Assembly (NCBI GenBank): GCA_964415065.1
Contig: CAYPYX010000023.1
Location: forward strand, 1-29,849
Origin: VMCP01 sp964415065
Lineage (GTDB): Bacteria > Bacteroidota > Bacteroidia > NS11-12g > UBA955
Direction of reading: 5' to 3'
DNA length: 29,849 nt
Shown: positions 17,097-25,048 of the stretch, piece by piece
Numbering within the stretch: the stretch's first letter is position 1
Layout: the number at the start of each line of letters is the position of its first letter
Position numbers and translations under genes: made by a program
The notes under the pieces: generated by a model
Told to the model about the DNA's origin: nothing
The model's database searches: none
Seen by the model: only the letters and a program-made list of their open reading frames with translations

Positions 17097-17189
17097 ACGG
17101 CAAAATAAGTGCATTAACGGCAAAGCAACAAAGTCAGCCATGCTAATTACACCGAAGTTCCCAATTTCCGTTGTAATATTGAGGCTTCA

Positions 17190-18557
17190 ATGAGTTCAGA
17201 ATCTAAACGTACAATTGACTTTTGGTCTGCCACGAGTATAGTGGTTGCGAATATGGTGGGAACAGGCGTTTTTACCAGTTTGGGATACCAGCTATTTAGT
17301 ATTCAAAATGGTTTTACGCTGCTTATGCTTTGGGTTTTCGGGGGATTAATTGCCTTAACCGGGGCGTTTTGTTACGCGGAATTAGCCAATCGAATGCCCA
17401 GAGACGGTGGAGAATTTTATTTTTTATCGGAATTGTTTCATCCTTCGGTGGGATTCATGGCAGGATTTGTGAGTACAACCGTGGGCTTTACCGCCCCAGT
17501 AGCAGGTGCAGCCCTGGCTTTAGGTGCATATTTGGAAGGTATTTGCGGACTTTCGGGGGATGGAAGTCTCTGGGGTAAATGGATGGGTGCCTTGGTCATC
17601 ATAGGTATTACCTTGATTCACATTAAAAGTGTTAAATGGGGACTGTTTTTCCAACGCATATCCACTCTTGCCAAAGTAATGATCATTTTGACATTTGTAG
17701 TTTTTGGATTTATTTTTCGCGATTCCTCCAAAATACTCACCTACGGTAATCAGATAGTATCATTTTTACCTTCAGTTGATTCCTGGAAAGAAATTTGGAG
17801 TGGAACATGGTTTATGCCCGCATTTTCAGTGGGACTGGTTTGGGTTTCATTTGCATACAGCGGATGGAATGCAACTGCTTATATCGCAGGTAGCGTAAAA
17901 GATCCTCATAAAAACCTGACAAGAAGTATTGTTTTAGGTACATTGGTCGTTATGGTTTTGTATTTATTGTTGAACTACGTTTTTATGTTTTCTACAGATT
18001 GGGGAAATTTGGTAGGAAAGAAAGAAGTGGGTTTGGTGGCTGCTCAGGCATTATTTGGGAATACCATTGGAAGTTTAATGGGTGGAGTCATCAGTATTTT
18101 ATTGGTTTCAACCATTTCTAGTATGATTTTTACGGGGCCTCGTGTATTGAAATCCATGTTCGAACGTATGAATGTTGGTCGCAAATTAGCTATAGAAAAT
18201 CGTCAAGGATCGCCTCAAAATGCAATTGTTTTTCAAGGAATAATGAGTTTGGTGATGTTATTTACCATGGATTTTGAATCCTTGATTTATTATGTAGCGT
18301 TTACCTTGAGCTTATTTACATTGTTAACGGTTTTGGGGATGATAAAAATGCGATTCACGCATGGAAAACCCGATACGTATCGAGCATTCGGTTATCCTGT
18401 AACACCGATTATTTTTATTGTTATGACCAGCACGGTTGCCTGGTTTTTTATGAACGATAAAACCACAGAATCCCTTATGGGACTAGGCACTGCTTTGTTT
18501 GGATTATTGATGTGGAAATTCTCCAAGAATCCTGAATCCCAAGATACTACTCTTTAA
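17190..18557 (+). CDS. APC superfamily amino-acid permease
   Basis: A 455-residue polytopic inner-membrane transporter. The first helix has the unwound Gly-rich substrate site NMVGTGVF (residues 21-28) typical of the amino acid-polyamine-organocation superfamily. The glycine/alanine-rich VGFTAPVAGAALALG, the VSFAYSGWNATAYIAG segment of helix 6 and the AFGYPVTPIIF segment before the last helices all fit; roughly twelve hydrophobic segments can be seen. The substrate cannot be named. It is divergent from the ACMSD-type gene (starts 93 bp apart), so aromatic amino-acid or kynurenine uptake is possible but inferred from position alone. TAATATTG at 17174-17181 is a one-mismatch -7 candidate. The last 11 bp overlap the end of the convergent MFS gene. 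Confidence 0.88.
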   Translation: MSSESKRTIDFWSATSIVVANMVGTGVFTSLGYQLFSIQNGFTLLMLWVFGGLIALTGAFCYAELANRMPRDGGEFYFLSELFHPSVGFMAGFVSTTVGFTAPVAGAALALGAYLEGICGLSGDGSLWGKWMGALVIIGITLIHIKSVKWGLFFQRISTLAKVMIILTFVVFGFIFRDSSKILTYGNQIVSFLPSVDSWKEIWSGTWFMPAFSVGLVWVSFAYSGWNATAYIAGSVKDPHKNLTRSIVLGTLVVMVLYLLLNYVFMFSTDWGNLVGKKEVGLVAAQALFGNTIGSLMGGVISILLVSTISSMIFTGPRVLKSMFERMNVGRKLAIENRQGSPQNAIVFQGIMSLVMLFTMDFESLIYYVAFTLSLFTLLTVLGMIKMRFTHGKPDTYRAFGYPVTPIIFIVMTSTVAWFFMNDKTTESLMGLGTALFGLLMWKFSKNPESQDTTL

Positions 18558-19878
18558 TTCGTACGGTTAAAATTCCGGCGATTATGAGTAAACCTCCGCC
18601 TACCATTACGGCATGAATTTGGTTATTGTGAAGGATATTTTCCATTACGGGACCAAAGAATAACGCTGCAATGATTTCAGGAAGTACAATGAAGAAATTG
18701 AAAATACCCATATATATACCAATTTTTTCTTCGGGCAAACAACCACTTAGCATGCTGTAGGGCATAGATAATATACTGCTCCATGCGATACCCACTGCTC
18801 CCATAACAGCGTATAACATCAGCACGTTATCGTGCGAAACAAATTGAATGCTAATCAATCCTGCACCCCCAATGAATAAGCAAAGCATGTGGGTGTATTT
18901 GTTTTTGATTTTACCGGCAATGAATGGTAAAGCAAATGCAAATAAGAAAGTTACAATGTTTTGGAAAGAATAGGTAAGACCCGCAAATTCAGTTCCTCGG
19001 GTATATAATTGTTTCAACTCTGCGCTTCCATTAGGATCGCCACCGTAAATAAACCGACCAACAGCAGGTGTGTAATAAAACCACATCAAAAACAATCCGG
19101 GCCAAGTAAGAAACTGCACTAAAGCCAACTGTTGCATACGCTTCGGCATGTGAGTAATGGCATGAGCAATTTCGACTAATCCTGCACCAAATCCTTTTTT
19201 TGATTCCTTTACTTTTTCGCGATTGTTCAGTTCAGCAGGAGGATACTCATTGGTGGTAAATACGGTATAAAGTACAAAAATGATAAACGCTGCAGCTCCG
19301 ATATAGAAGCTGATTTTTACATTGAATGGAATGGTTCCCGATTCTGCCTTATTGGTAATTCCGAACCAATGAGAAAGTATCCAAGGTAATGAGCTCGCTA
19401 CTATCGATCCCAAACCAATAAATAAACTCTGCATGGAAAATCCGAGGGTTCTTTGTTCTTCGGGAAGTTTATCTGCAACAAAAGCGCGGAATGGTTCCAT
19501 CGAAATGTTGATAGAAGAATCCAATATCCAAAGCAATCCCGCTGCCATCCATAAAGATGAGCTATTGGGCATAAAAATCAATGCAATAGAACTTAAAATA
19601 GCTCCAACCAAGAAAAATGGTCTTCTTCTACCTAATTTAGGATGCCAGGTTCTATCGCTCCAGTATCCAATAATGGGTTGTACTATTAGTCCAGTAAGCG
19701 GAGCAGCTAACCATAAAAACGGTAATTTATCGGGTTCAGCACCCAAATATTCGTAAATGGCACTCATATTGGCCATTTGTAATGCCCAACCAAATTGAAT
19801 TCCCATGAATCCAATACTCATGTTGATGATTTGGATTACTGATAATTTGGGTTTTGATGAGGAATAGGTGCTTTGCAT
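18547..19878 (-). CDS. MFS sugar transporter, SLC45/maltose-transporter-like
   Basis: A 443-residue inner-membrane transporter with about twelve hydrophobic segments. The loop YWSDRTWHPKLGRRRPFF (residues 73-89) is the hallmark of the SUT/SLC45-like branch of the major facilitator superfamily, whose bacterial members take up sucrose, maltose or maltodextrins. The N-terminal helix has GFMGIQFGWALQMANMSAIY, also typical of that branch. It lies 41 bp downstream of a GH13 lipoprotein on the same strand, so uptake of maltose or short maltodextrins released by that enzyme is a strong contextual inference. Proton symport is assumed from family knowledge. The 3' end overlaps the permease gene by 11 bp, with no terminator between. 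Confidence 0.88.
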   Translation of the reverse strand: MQSTYSSSKPKLSVIQIINMSIGFMGIQFGWALQMANMSAIYEYLGAEPDKLPFLWLAAPLTGLIVQPIIGYWSDRTWHPKLGRRRPFFLVGAILSSIALIFMPNSSSLWMAAGLLWILDSSINISMEPFRAFVADKLPEEQRTLGFSMQSLFIGLGSIVASSLPWILSHWFGITNKAESGTIPFNVKISFYIGAAAFIIFVLYTVFTTNEYPPAELNNREKVKESKKGFGAGLVEIAHAITHMPKRMQQLALVQFLTWPGLFLMWFYYTPAVGRFIYGGDPNGSAELKQLYTRGTEFAGLTYSFQNIVTFLFAFALPFIAGKIKNKYTHMLCLFIGGAGLISIQFVSHDNVLMLYAVMGAVGIAWSSILSMPYSMLSGCLPEEKIGIYMGIFNFFIVLPEIIAALFFGPVMENILHNNQIHAVMVGGGLLIIAGILTVRIKE

Positions 19879-19919
19879 GATATTTTTATTTTACAGTCTC
19901 AGGTTGAATAGGGAGTCAG

Positions 19920-21332
19920 TTATTTTTGGATTTCAATTACCACGAAAGAAGTAGCATCCTTTAAAACAACAGGCACGCTCTGAGTTTTAGCGAAATCTAC
20001 ATTTTCAGAAACCAATACTTTTTTCATGAAACTGCTGTTAGGAGCCACTAACGATGTACAATCCAATTTCTCATTGGTAAGATTGGCCAACACCAAAACA
20101 CCTTCTCCATTTTTATTGATTCTCTCGAAAGCAATTACTTTATTATCCAATTCTCCTGGCAGTTTAATCCAGTTTGTAGTGGCACCCCAAGTTCCATTAT
20201 CTAAAGCAGAATAGCTGTGTTTGATATGATTCATTTTGCGATACCAAGCATATTGAGTAGTATCTCCCCAAACGATAGGATCCTTTTCAAAAAACTCCAA
20301 TCTTTTGGTATTGTTGGCCTCTTGTCCGCTGTATATCAAAGGGAAACTCTGAGGTAAGGTATAGCAAAGCATCGACCATTTTTTCCACTGATTCCCGAAT
20401 TTTTCGTCTATGGTTCCATTCCAAGTGTTTTCATCGTGGTTGGTAATGAAATGCATTTTATATACGTCTTGAGGGATTTGTTTGTAGTTTTCATTTAAAT
20501 ATTTGATGAAGTCGGCACCTGATTTTTTACCTTTAGCTACTTCATGAGCAGTGCCGTGAAATGCCCAGGCATAATTGGCGTTGAAGGCATTTTCGTAATA
20601 GGCTTTGTAATCCTTGCTGATTTCAGTCTGTGCTTCCATTTCTGCCATCATGAAAACGGGTTTGGTTTTTTCAAGTTCCGTACGAGCTTCTTTCCAAAAA
20701 TCCGCAGGTACCATAAATGCAACATCACAACGGAATCCATCAATATCTGCTTCTTTAATCCAGTATTCCATGGATTCAATCATGGCTTTTCTGAGCTCTT
20801 TGTTTTCAAAGTTCAGCTTCGCTACATCCGTCCAATCCCAAGGCGTAACAATGTTTCCTGCTGAATCTTTGGAGTACCATTCTGGATGATCGATGATCCA
20901 TTGATTATCCCAAGCGGTATGGTTGGCCACCCAATCAATGATGACTTTCATACCATGATCGTGTGCTGTTTTCACTAATTTCTTAAAATCATCCAAATTA
21001 CCGTATTCAGGATTGATTCCTTGGTAATCCTGAACGCTGTAATAGCTACCCAAACCACCTTTACGGTTCTTTTTTCCTATGGGATGGATGGGCATGATCC
21101 ACAAAATATCAGCTCCCAAATTTTTGATTCGAGGAATATCCTTTGTAACGGAGTTAAAGCTTCCATCTTGGGAATGCTGACGAACGTTTACCTCATAAAT
21201 TACAGCATTTTTGGACCATTCAGGTGCATAAAATGGCTTTTGAATTTCCTCATTTTTTTTGGGGGATTGACAAGCGAATACACCTGTCAATAAGCTAATA
21301 GCTAAAAAATATGGTTGAATTTTTTTATTCAT
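19920..21332 (-). CDS. GH13 alpha-amylase family lipoprotein
   Basis: A 470-residue lipoprotein: the signal sequence ends LLTGVFAC with the lipid-bearing Cys at residue 21, so it is anchored in an outer membrane leaflet, probably as a SusG-like surface or periplasmic enzyme. GH13 regions are complete: DWVANH (Asp133), GFRCDVAF (nucleophile Asp203), MAEMEA (acid/base Glu231 most likely, Glu233 adjacent) and FITNHDENTW (His299, Asp300). Unlike the other amylase in the window it keeps the region IV His and has no CBM48-like domain. It is the first gene of a two-gene unit with the MFS sugar transporter, so it likely cleaves alpha-glucans to maltodextrins that the transporter imports. No SusC/SusD pair is present. 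Confidence 0.93.
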   Translation of the reverse strand: MNKKIQPYFLAISLLTGVFACQSPKKNEEIQKPFYAPEWSKNAVIYEVNVRQHSQDGSFNSVTKDIPRIKNLGADILWIMPIHPIGKKNRKGGLGSYYSVQDYQGINPEYGNLDDFKKLVKTAHDHGMKVIIDWVANHTAWDNQWIIDHPEWYSKDSAGNIVTPWDWTDVAKLNFENKELRKAMIESMEYWIKEADIDGFRCDVAFMVPADFWKEARTELEKTKPVFMMAEMEAQTEISKDYKAYYENAFNANYAWAFHGTAHEVAKGKKSGADFIKYLNENYKQIPQDVYKMHFITNHDENTWNGTIDEKFGNQWKKWSMLCYTLPQSFPLIYSGQEANNTKRLEFFEKDPIVWGDTTQYAWYRKMNHIKHSYSALDNGTWGATTNWIKLPGELDNKVIAFERINKNGEGVLVLANLTNEKLDCTSLVAPNSSFMKKVLVSENVDFAKTQSVPVVLKDATSFVVIEIQK

Positions 21333-21437
21333 GGACGTAATTTTTTAATGGTGTCAATTGTACACTAAGTTCCGCAATTTACGACGAATTATCAATCAAA
21401 CAAATCAATTTCATGGAAACCTTGCATAAGTAATTCG

Positions 21438-21445
21438 TAACTTTG
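21438..21445 (+). promoter_or_regulatory. Candidate -7 element for the YbjN-like gene
   Basis: TAACTTTG followed by C is a full match to TAnnTTTG(C), ending 4 bases before the ATG at 21450; the transcript would be leaderless. No TTG at the standard spacing was found (the nearest lies 13 bp upstream). Confidence 0.45.
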
Positions 21446-21449
21446 CCGT

Positions 21450-21914
21450 ATGGAATTAACCGAATTGATTAATAAAGTAGCCGAAGGTATTCAAGCAATG
21501 GGTTTGAGTCAGGAAGACGCGCAGTCGGATGATCAAGGCCAATGGGTATTATTGAAAGATGAAATGCCCGTGTATATTGATGCTTGGAAAGACGAGCAAT
21601 CAACTCCCTGGAACTACTTTATATTCAAAGAGGATTCCAGTATTTTCCAAGTGACAATTCCATTTTGTTATGCTCCAACGGTGAAAAGAGCAGAATTTCT
21701 GGAAGAGTTGTTGGTAGTAAATTTGAATCTATTATCCGGTAAATTTTCATACAACCCTAAAGATAATATTGTGGTTATTTCTTATCGAATCTCTGGAAGT
21801 CAATTCAATTCTGCCGATTTGAAATCCATCATTGATGCATTGGCATATTATGCTGAAATGGCTTACCATGTTTTAAAAGACGAATTTAATTTGAAGCGAG
21901 TTCACGCCGCATAA
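21450..21914 (+). CDS. YbjN-like / type III chaperone-fold cytoplasmic protein
   Basis: 154 residues, acidic, with no signal peptide or membrane segment. The arrangement (N-terminal helix ELINKVAEGIQAMGL, strands WVLLKDEMPVYIDAW and IFQVTIPFCYAP, helix REFLEELLVVNLNLLSGKF-type segment, strand NIVVISYRI, long C-terminal helix) is that of the YbjN/Tir-chaperone-like fold found in many small bacterial proteins of unclear role. No type III secretion genes occur here, so a secretion chaperone role is unlikely. The last codons (VHAA and the stop) belong to the first unit of an 18-bp degenerate array that continues downstream. The function is unknown; the fold assignment is by pattern only. Confidence 0.65.
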   Translation: MELTELINKVAEGIQAMGLSQEDAQSDDQGQWVLLKDEMPVYIDAWKDEQSTPWNYFIFKEDSSIFQVTIPFCYAPTVKRAEFLEELLVVNLNLLSGKFSYNPKDNIVVISYRISGSQFNSADLKSIIDALAYYAEMAYHVLKDEFNLKRVHAA

Positions 21915-22027
21915 TCAGTTCATTTCGCATAACGATTTCACCCAAATAAACGGGTTCATACTGCCTAACGAGTTCATATCGTTAAGCGATTCAATCCTTA
22001 AATGAAGCCGTATAATCCCTAAATGAA
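21900..22027 (+). repeat. Degenerate tandem array with 18-bp period
   Basis: Units begin at 21900, 21918, 21936, 21954 and 21972, each close to GTTCATnnCnnnTAACGA; the 21936 unit is the most diverged. After 21990 the pattern drifts, but AATCCTTAAATGAA (21993-22006) recurs with one change at 22014-22027. The first unit encodes the last residues and stop of the YbjN-like protein. There are no conserved spacers, so it is not CRISPR. The rest of the intergenic space to 22083 contains the next promoter. Confidence 0.6.
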
Positions 22028-22070
22028 ACAGTGCAACCCCAACAGCATATTTTAATCATCTGAAAATACG

Positions 22071-22078
22071 TACATTTG
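22071..22078 (+). promoter_or_regulatory. Candidate -7 element for the helical-repeat lipoprotein gene
   Basis: TACATTTG is a full match to TAnnTTTG. A TTTT run at 22050-22053 lies 17 bp upstream, a partial -33 match. ATG codons follow at 22084 and 22090; the second leaves a short leader and is preferred. Confidence 0.5.
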
Positions 22079-22089
22079 TTTTTATGTTA

Positions 22090-22815
22090 ATGAAAAAATC
22101 GAACTATTTCTTTCTAACGGTTATTGCGTTTTCGTTTGCAATAAGCTCTTGTGACTCTACAAAGAACTCGTCCAACGCCATGGAAAAGGCATACACAATG
22201 GCATCTAAAAGTAAAGATCGTGAAACGGTAATATCTACTTTAACATTGTGGTTAGCAAACGATTCAAGCATAGGAAAATGGGCTTACGACACATTAGCAT
22301 ATTATCATTATTTTTATCGTGTTACTCCAGGTGCAGTGCGTAATCCTGCTACACCCAAGTATTATTCTGAGGAGGGATTAAAATTAAACCCCAATAACCT
22401 CTTCCTAAGAGATATTAAAGCAAAACTACTTCTTGAGGAAGGTAAAGATACCGCATCGTTCGATATGTTTGCACAAATGTGGAAGGAAACCGGAGATATG
22501 ACCTATTACTGGGATATGACATTTATAGAAATTGCACGAAACAAAATTGGTGTTGCTGATTCTATGGTTCAAAGTTCATTGAAATTGGCAGATATTTCGA
22601 AAAAGAAAGTCAAAATGGAACACATTCAAGCTCAAATTACCGAAAACGTGAATGCGGCTGCAGCTTTTTATTATTTAGATGCACTCATCAAAAATGCACA
22701 ACGCAATGTATTGGGAGCTGCTGAATCCTTGAAAAAAGCTTTGGATGCTGAGCCAGAATTTTATGCTGCTCGCAGAACCATTATGGAATTGCAACGCATG
22801 AGCGGACAACAGTAG
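22090..22815 (+). CDS. Helical-repeat (TPR-like) lipoprotein
   Basis: 241 residues from the ATG at 22090, or 243 from 22084. Signal peptide MKKSNYFFLTVIAFSFAISS is followed by Cys21 in a lipobox-like ISSC, so it should be lipid-anchored. The mature part is wholly helical in character, with repeating patterns such as LKLNPNNLFLRDIKAKLLLEE and AAESLKKALDAEPEFYAARR that recall tetratricopeptide repeats, which usually bind other proteins. YYHYFYRVTPGAVRNPATP interrupts the helices. No catalytic motif is visible. The gene appears to be a single unit with its own promoter; downstream lies the assembly gap. Its partner or pathway is unknown. Confidence 0.72.
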   Translation: MKKSNYFFLTVIAFSFAISSCDSTKNSSNAMEKAYTMASKSKDRETVISTLTLWLANDSSIGKWAYDTLAYYHYFYRVTPGAVRNPATPKYYSEEGLKLNPNNLFLRDIKAKLLLEEGKDTASFDMFAQMWKETGDMTYYWDMTFIEIARNKIGVADSMVQSSLKLADISKKKVKMEHIQAQITENVNAAAAFYYLDALIKNAQRNVLGAAESLKKALDAEPEFYAARRTIMELQRMSGQQ

Positions 22816-22869
22816 TTGATTGAAACTATACCTTGGGAAGTGTGCCATCGAGCACCTAGACTTTAACCA

Positions 22870-22896
22870 TCAAGGAAGTGGGTTAAGTTCAATTCC
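22870..22896. repeat. Left copy of a 27-bp direct repeat flanking the gap; possible gene remnant
   Basis: Identical over 27 bp to 23040-23066. Read on the minus strand, both encode TGIELNPLP and the same TGA stop. The right copy is the true 3' end of the nuclease gene; the left copy may be the tail of a second, truncated copy entering the gap, or an assembly artefact. The rest of 22816-22929 holds no recognisable gene. Confidence 0.6.
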
Positions 22897-22929
22897 AGTT
22901 CTGCAGAAGATTCTGCTGGTTAGCATAGA

Positions 22930-23029
22930 NNNNNNNNNNNNNNNNNNNNNNNNNNNNNNNNNNNNNNNNNNNNNNNNNNNNNNNNNNNNNNNNNNNNNNN
23001 NNNNNNNNNNNNNNNNNNNNNNNNNNNNN
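22930..23029. other. Assembly gap (100 N)
   Basis: Exactly 100 undetermined bases, a usual placeholder for a scaffold gap of unknown size. Any reading frame drawn across it is meaningless. Distances and gene order across this point depend on the scaffolding. Confidence 0.99.
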
Positions 23030-23039
23030 AGGTATAAAT

Positions 23040-23066
23040 TCAAGGAAGTGGGTTAAGTTCAATTCC
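23040..23066. repeat. Right copy of the 27-bp direct repeat flanking the gap
   Basis: The same 27 bases as 22870-22896, here forming the last codons and stop of the membrane-bound nuclease-family gene on the minus strand. It begins 10 bp from the edge of the gap. Confidence 0.9.
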
Positions 23067-24179
23067 GGTGTTGAACTTCGCGGTGATCATTTTGTGATCG
23101 CCGGGTACGTTTTTGAAACTTTCATATTGTTCGCAAACCAAGGGATCCGAAAACAATATATAATCAATTCGGAAACTGGGGAATGGTCCTTTGTATGTAG
23201 TTTCTAAACCATTTCCTCGTTCTATAAAAGCGTCATTGAGTCCCGTTGCAATTGTTCGGTACGAATAGCTAACGGGTACATCGTTGAAGTCGCCGACCAC
23301 AATTTTATTTAATTGACAATCTCGGATATTTTCATGAAGAATTTCTACTTGGGTGGCACGTTTGATGTATGCCATTTTCATGCGCTGTATTAAACCATCG
23401 GTTTCGGATTCCAATAAATTCGAATCATTTTTTACTTTTTCAATTGTTTTGTAATCGCTTTTATTGAAACGGAAGGATTGTAAATGTACGTTGTAAATAC
23501 GCAATTTTCCTTCTTTGGAATCTTCGTCGTTTGAGGCATTTTTATCTAGGATTAAATCTGCATACATGGCCATGTTGCCCGATTGATCTTTGAATTTGAT
23601 TCGTTTCCAACGGTCGATTTTGAAATCCGATAAAATGACCATTCCGTATTGTCGTTTCTTGTTTAGCTTATAAACAGCCGCATACTTTTTGCTTGTAGCT
23701 TTTTTCAAACGCAACATTTCCGCTTCCAAAGAGCCTGTTTTTGCGTAAACTTCTTGCAAGCATATAACGTCGGCTTTTTGTTGATTGAGGATTTCACAAA
23801 CGGAATCAAATGTCCAGGTTTCAGAAAAATGGCCGAACAACCCTACGTTGTAATTCACCACTTTGATTTTTTGTACTGCATCGTCGGCAGCGGGAAAATC
23901 CAATTTTGAATTCCATTGCAAATACAAACTTGCTTGACCTAAATTCAAAAATAAAAATGCAGCAGGGAATAGGGTTTTCCAATTTAATTGAATCAACCAA
24001 TACAACAGAAGCAAAAAGTTGATTAGAAATAAAACGGGAAAAGCCAACCCCAATAATGGTAAATCAGAGCTAATAAGTGGGGAAACATTGGGAGTTTGTC
24101 CGCTGATCAACAGAAGTACTCCAATAACCAAAGTTACTGGAAATATGATCATATTGAACAGCTTGACCAAAACACTCAT
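23040..24179 (-). CDS. Membrane-anchored endonuclease/exonuclease/phosphatase-family protein
   Basis: 379 residues. The first 95 hold three hydrophobic segments (near 8-27, 40-64 and 68-84), anchoring the enzyme in the inner membrane. The EEP domain follows: KVVNYNVGLFG (Asn), DVICLQEVYA (Glu), IYNVHLQS, IVVGDFNDVP (Asp/Asn), RIDYILFSD and VPGDHKMITAKF (Asp-His). All catalytic positions are present, so a phosphodiesterase or phosphatase activity on a nucleic acid or lipid-linked substrate is expected; the real substrate is unknown. The start overlaps the rhomboid stop by 4 bp (24176-24179), making it the last gene of the mutL-rhomboid-rhomboid operon, an arrangement I recall from other Bacteroidetes. 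Its 3' end is duplicated across the nearby gap. Confidence 0.86.
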   Translation of the reverse strand: MSVLVKLFNMIIFPVTLVIGVLLLISGQTPNVSPLISSDLPLLGLAFPVLFLINFLLLLYWLIQLNWKTLFPAAFLFLNLGQASLYLQWNSKLDFPAADDAVQKIKVVNYNVGLFGHFSETWTFDSVCEILNQQKADVICLQEVYAKTGSLEAEMLRLKKATSKKYAAVYKLNKKRQYGMVILSDFKIDRWKRIKFKDQSGNMAMYADLILDKNASNDEDSKEGKLRIYNVHLQSFRFNKSDYKTIEKVKNDSNLLESETDGLIQRMKMAYIKRATQVEILHENIRDCQLNKIVVGDFNDVPVSYSYRTIATGLNDAFIERGNGLETTYKGPFPSFRIDYILFSDPLVCEQYESFKNVPGDHKMITAKFNTGIELNPLP

Positions 24180-25048
24180 TTCTTTTTACTTGCTGAAAAT
24201 AAGGTTTCTTTTTCTTTTTTCGAGAGACTATCGTAACCACCTGAACTGATTTTATCGAGAATTCGATCAATTTCATCTTGAGTTGGACCAGCACTGCTTT
24301 TTGCATTATTGATGGATACATTGGCTGAACGTTTGGGTTTTTTCTTGGGAGAGAAATTCACACTTGGAAAATTCCAAACCCCTTTGAGTTCAGTGATGTA
24401 AGCCAAGCCAAATAGGTAGCCACCTATGTGAGCCTGATAACCGCCTGAATTCGATGTTCCAAACATCCCCAGAAAATCAAAAACTATTTTGGCAACAACA
24501 ATCCAACGCAATTCCACCTCAATTACACCAAAGAGCATCAAACGATAGTGAGGTGTGAAATAAGCGGTGGCCAAAATAATGGCGGAAATGCCTGCTGATG
24601 CGCCAATTAATGGATAAACACTTCCGTTGAAATAACTAAAAAGTGCATACAAAGCCACCCCAGCAATTCCACCACCTAGAAATAGTCGGTAAATGTGTTT
24701 TTTACCAATTAAATCCTCGAGTATCACACCAATAAAGTACAGCCAAAGCATATTTCCCAAGATGTGAAACAAACCTCCATGCACGAATATGGAGGTGAAA
24801 AAAGAATGAATATTGAGCACTAGGGAATCAGCGGGACGATAAGATAAATAATGCACCAATCCATCACTCATTGAACCCCAAAGACCCCAACCTGGAATTA
24901 TTTTTAAAATTACTATCCCCAAAAAAACCAAAACGTTCACCCAAATAAGGTGCGAAACAGCCGTTGGGTATGGACCAAAGGGTTGAGAACGAAAACGGAA
25001 AAAAGAATTGCCACCGCTCCAAGAGCGACCGGAATATCGATTAAACAT
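24176..25048 (-). CDS. Rhomboid family intramembrane serine protease with C-terminal DUF6576-like tail
   Basis: 290 residues. Six hydrophobic segments make a rhomboid core: HGGLFHILGNMLWLYFIG (the conserved helix 2 region), LIGASAGISA with catalytic Ser151, and YQAHIGGYLFG with catalytic His207. Both members of the Ser-His dyad are present, so it is probably active; the more usual GASGA is GASAG here. After the last helix comes a basic stretch (SPKKKPKRS) and then PTQDEIDRILDKISSGGYDS, a short helical tail typical of Bacteroidetes rhomboids (DUF6576, from memory). It overlaps the upstream rhomboid gene by 8 bp and the downstream nuclease gene by 4 bp. Substrates are unknown. Confidence 0.92.
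   Translation of the reverse strand: MFNRYSGRSWSGGNSFFRFRSQPFGPYPTAVSHLIWVNVLVFLGIVILKIIPGWGLWGSMSDGLVHYLSYRPADSLVLNIHSFFTSIFVHGGLFHILGNMLWLYFIGVILEDLIGKKHIYRLFLGGGIAGVALYALFSYFNGSVYPLIGASAGISAIILATAYFTPHYRLMLFGVIEVELRWIVVAKIVFDFLGMFGTSNSGGYQAHIGGYLFGLAYITELKGVWNFPSVNFSPKKKPKRSANVSINNAKSSAGPTQDEIDRILDKISSGGYDSLSKKEKETLFSASKKK

Noticed and set aside
20544..20889. Long plus-strand frames opposite the GH13 lipoprotein gene
   Set aside because: They mirror the highly conserved amylase catalytic region and show no protein family of their own.
21900..22027. CRISPR array
   Set aside because: The units are contiguous 18-mers without spacers, they are degenerate, and no cas gene is present.
22820..23056. 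Reading frame across the gap
   Set aside because: Most of it is translated N; the real part has no recognisable protein pattern and the opposite strand explains the 3' section.
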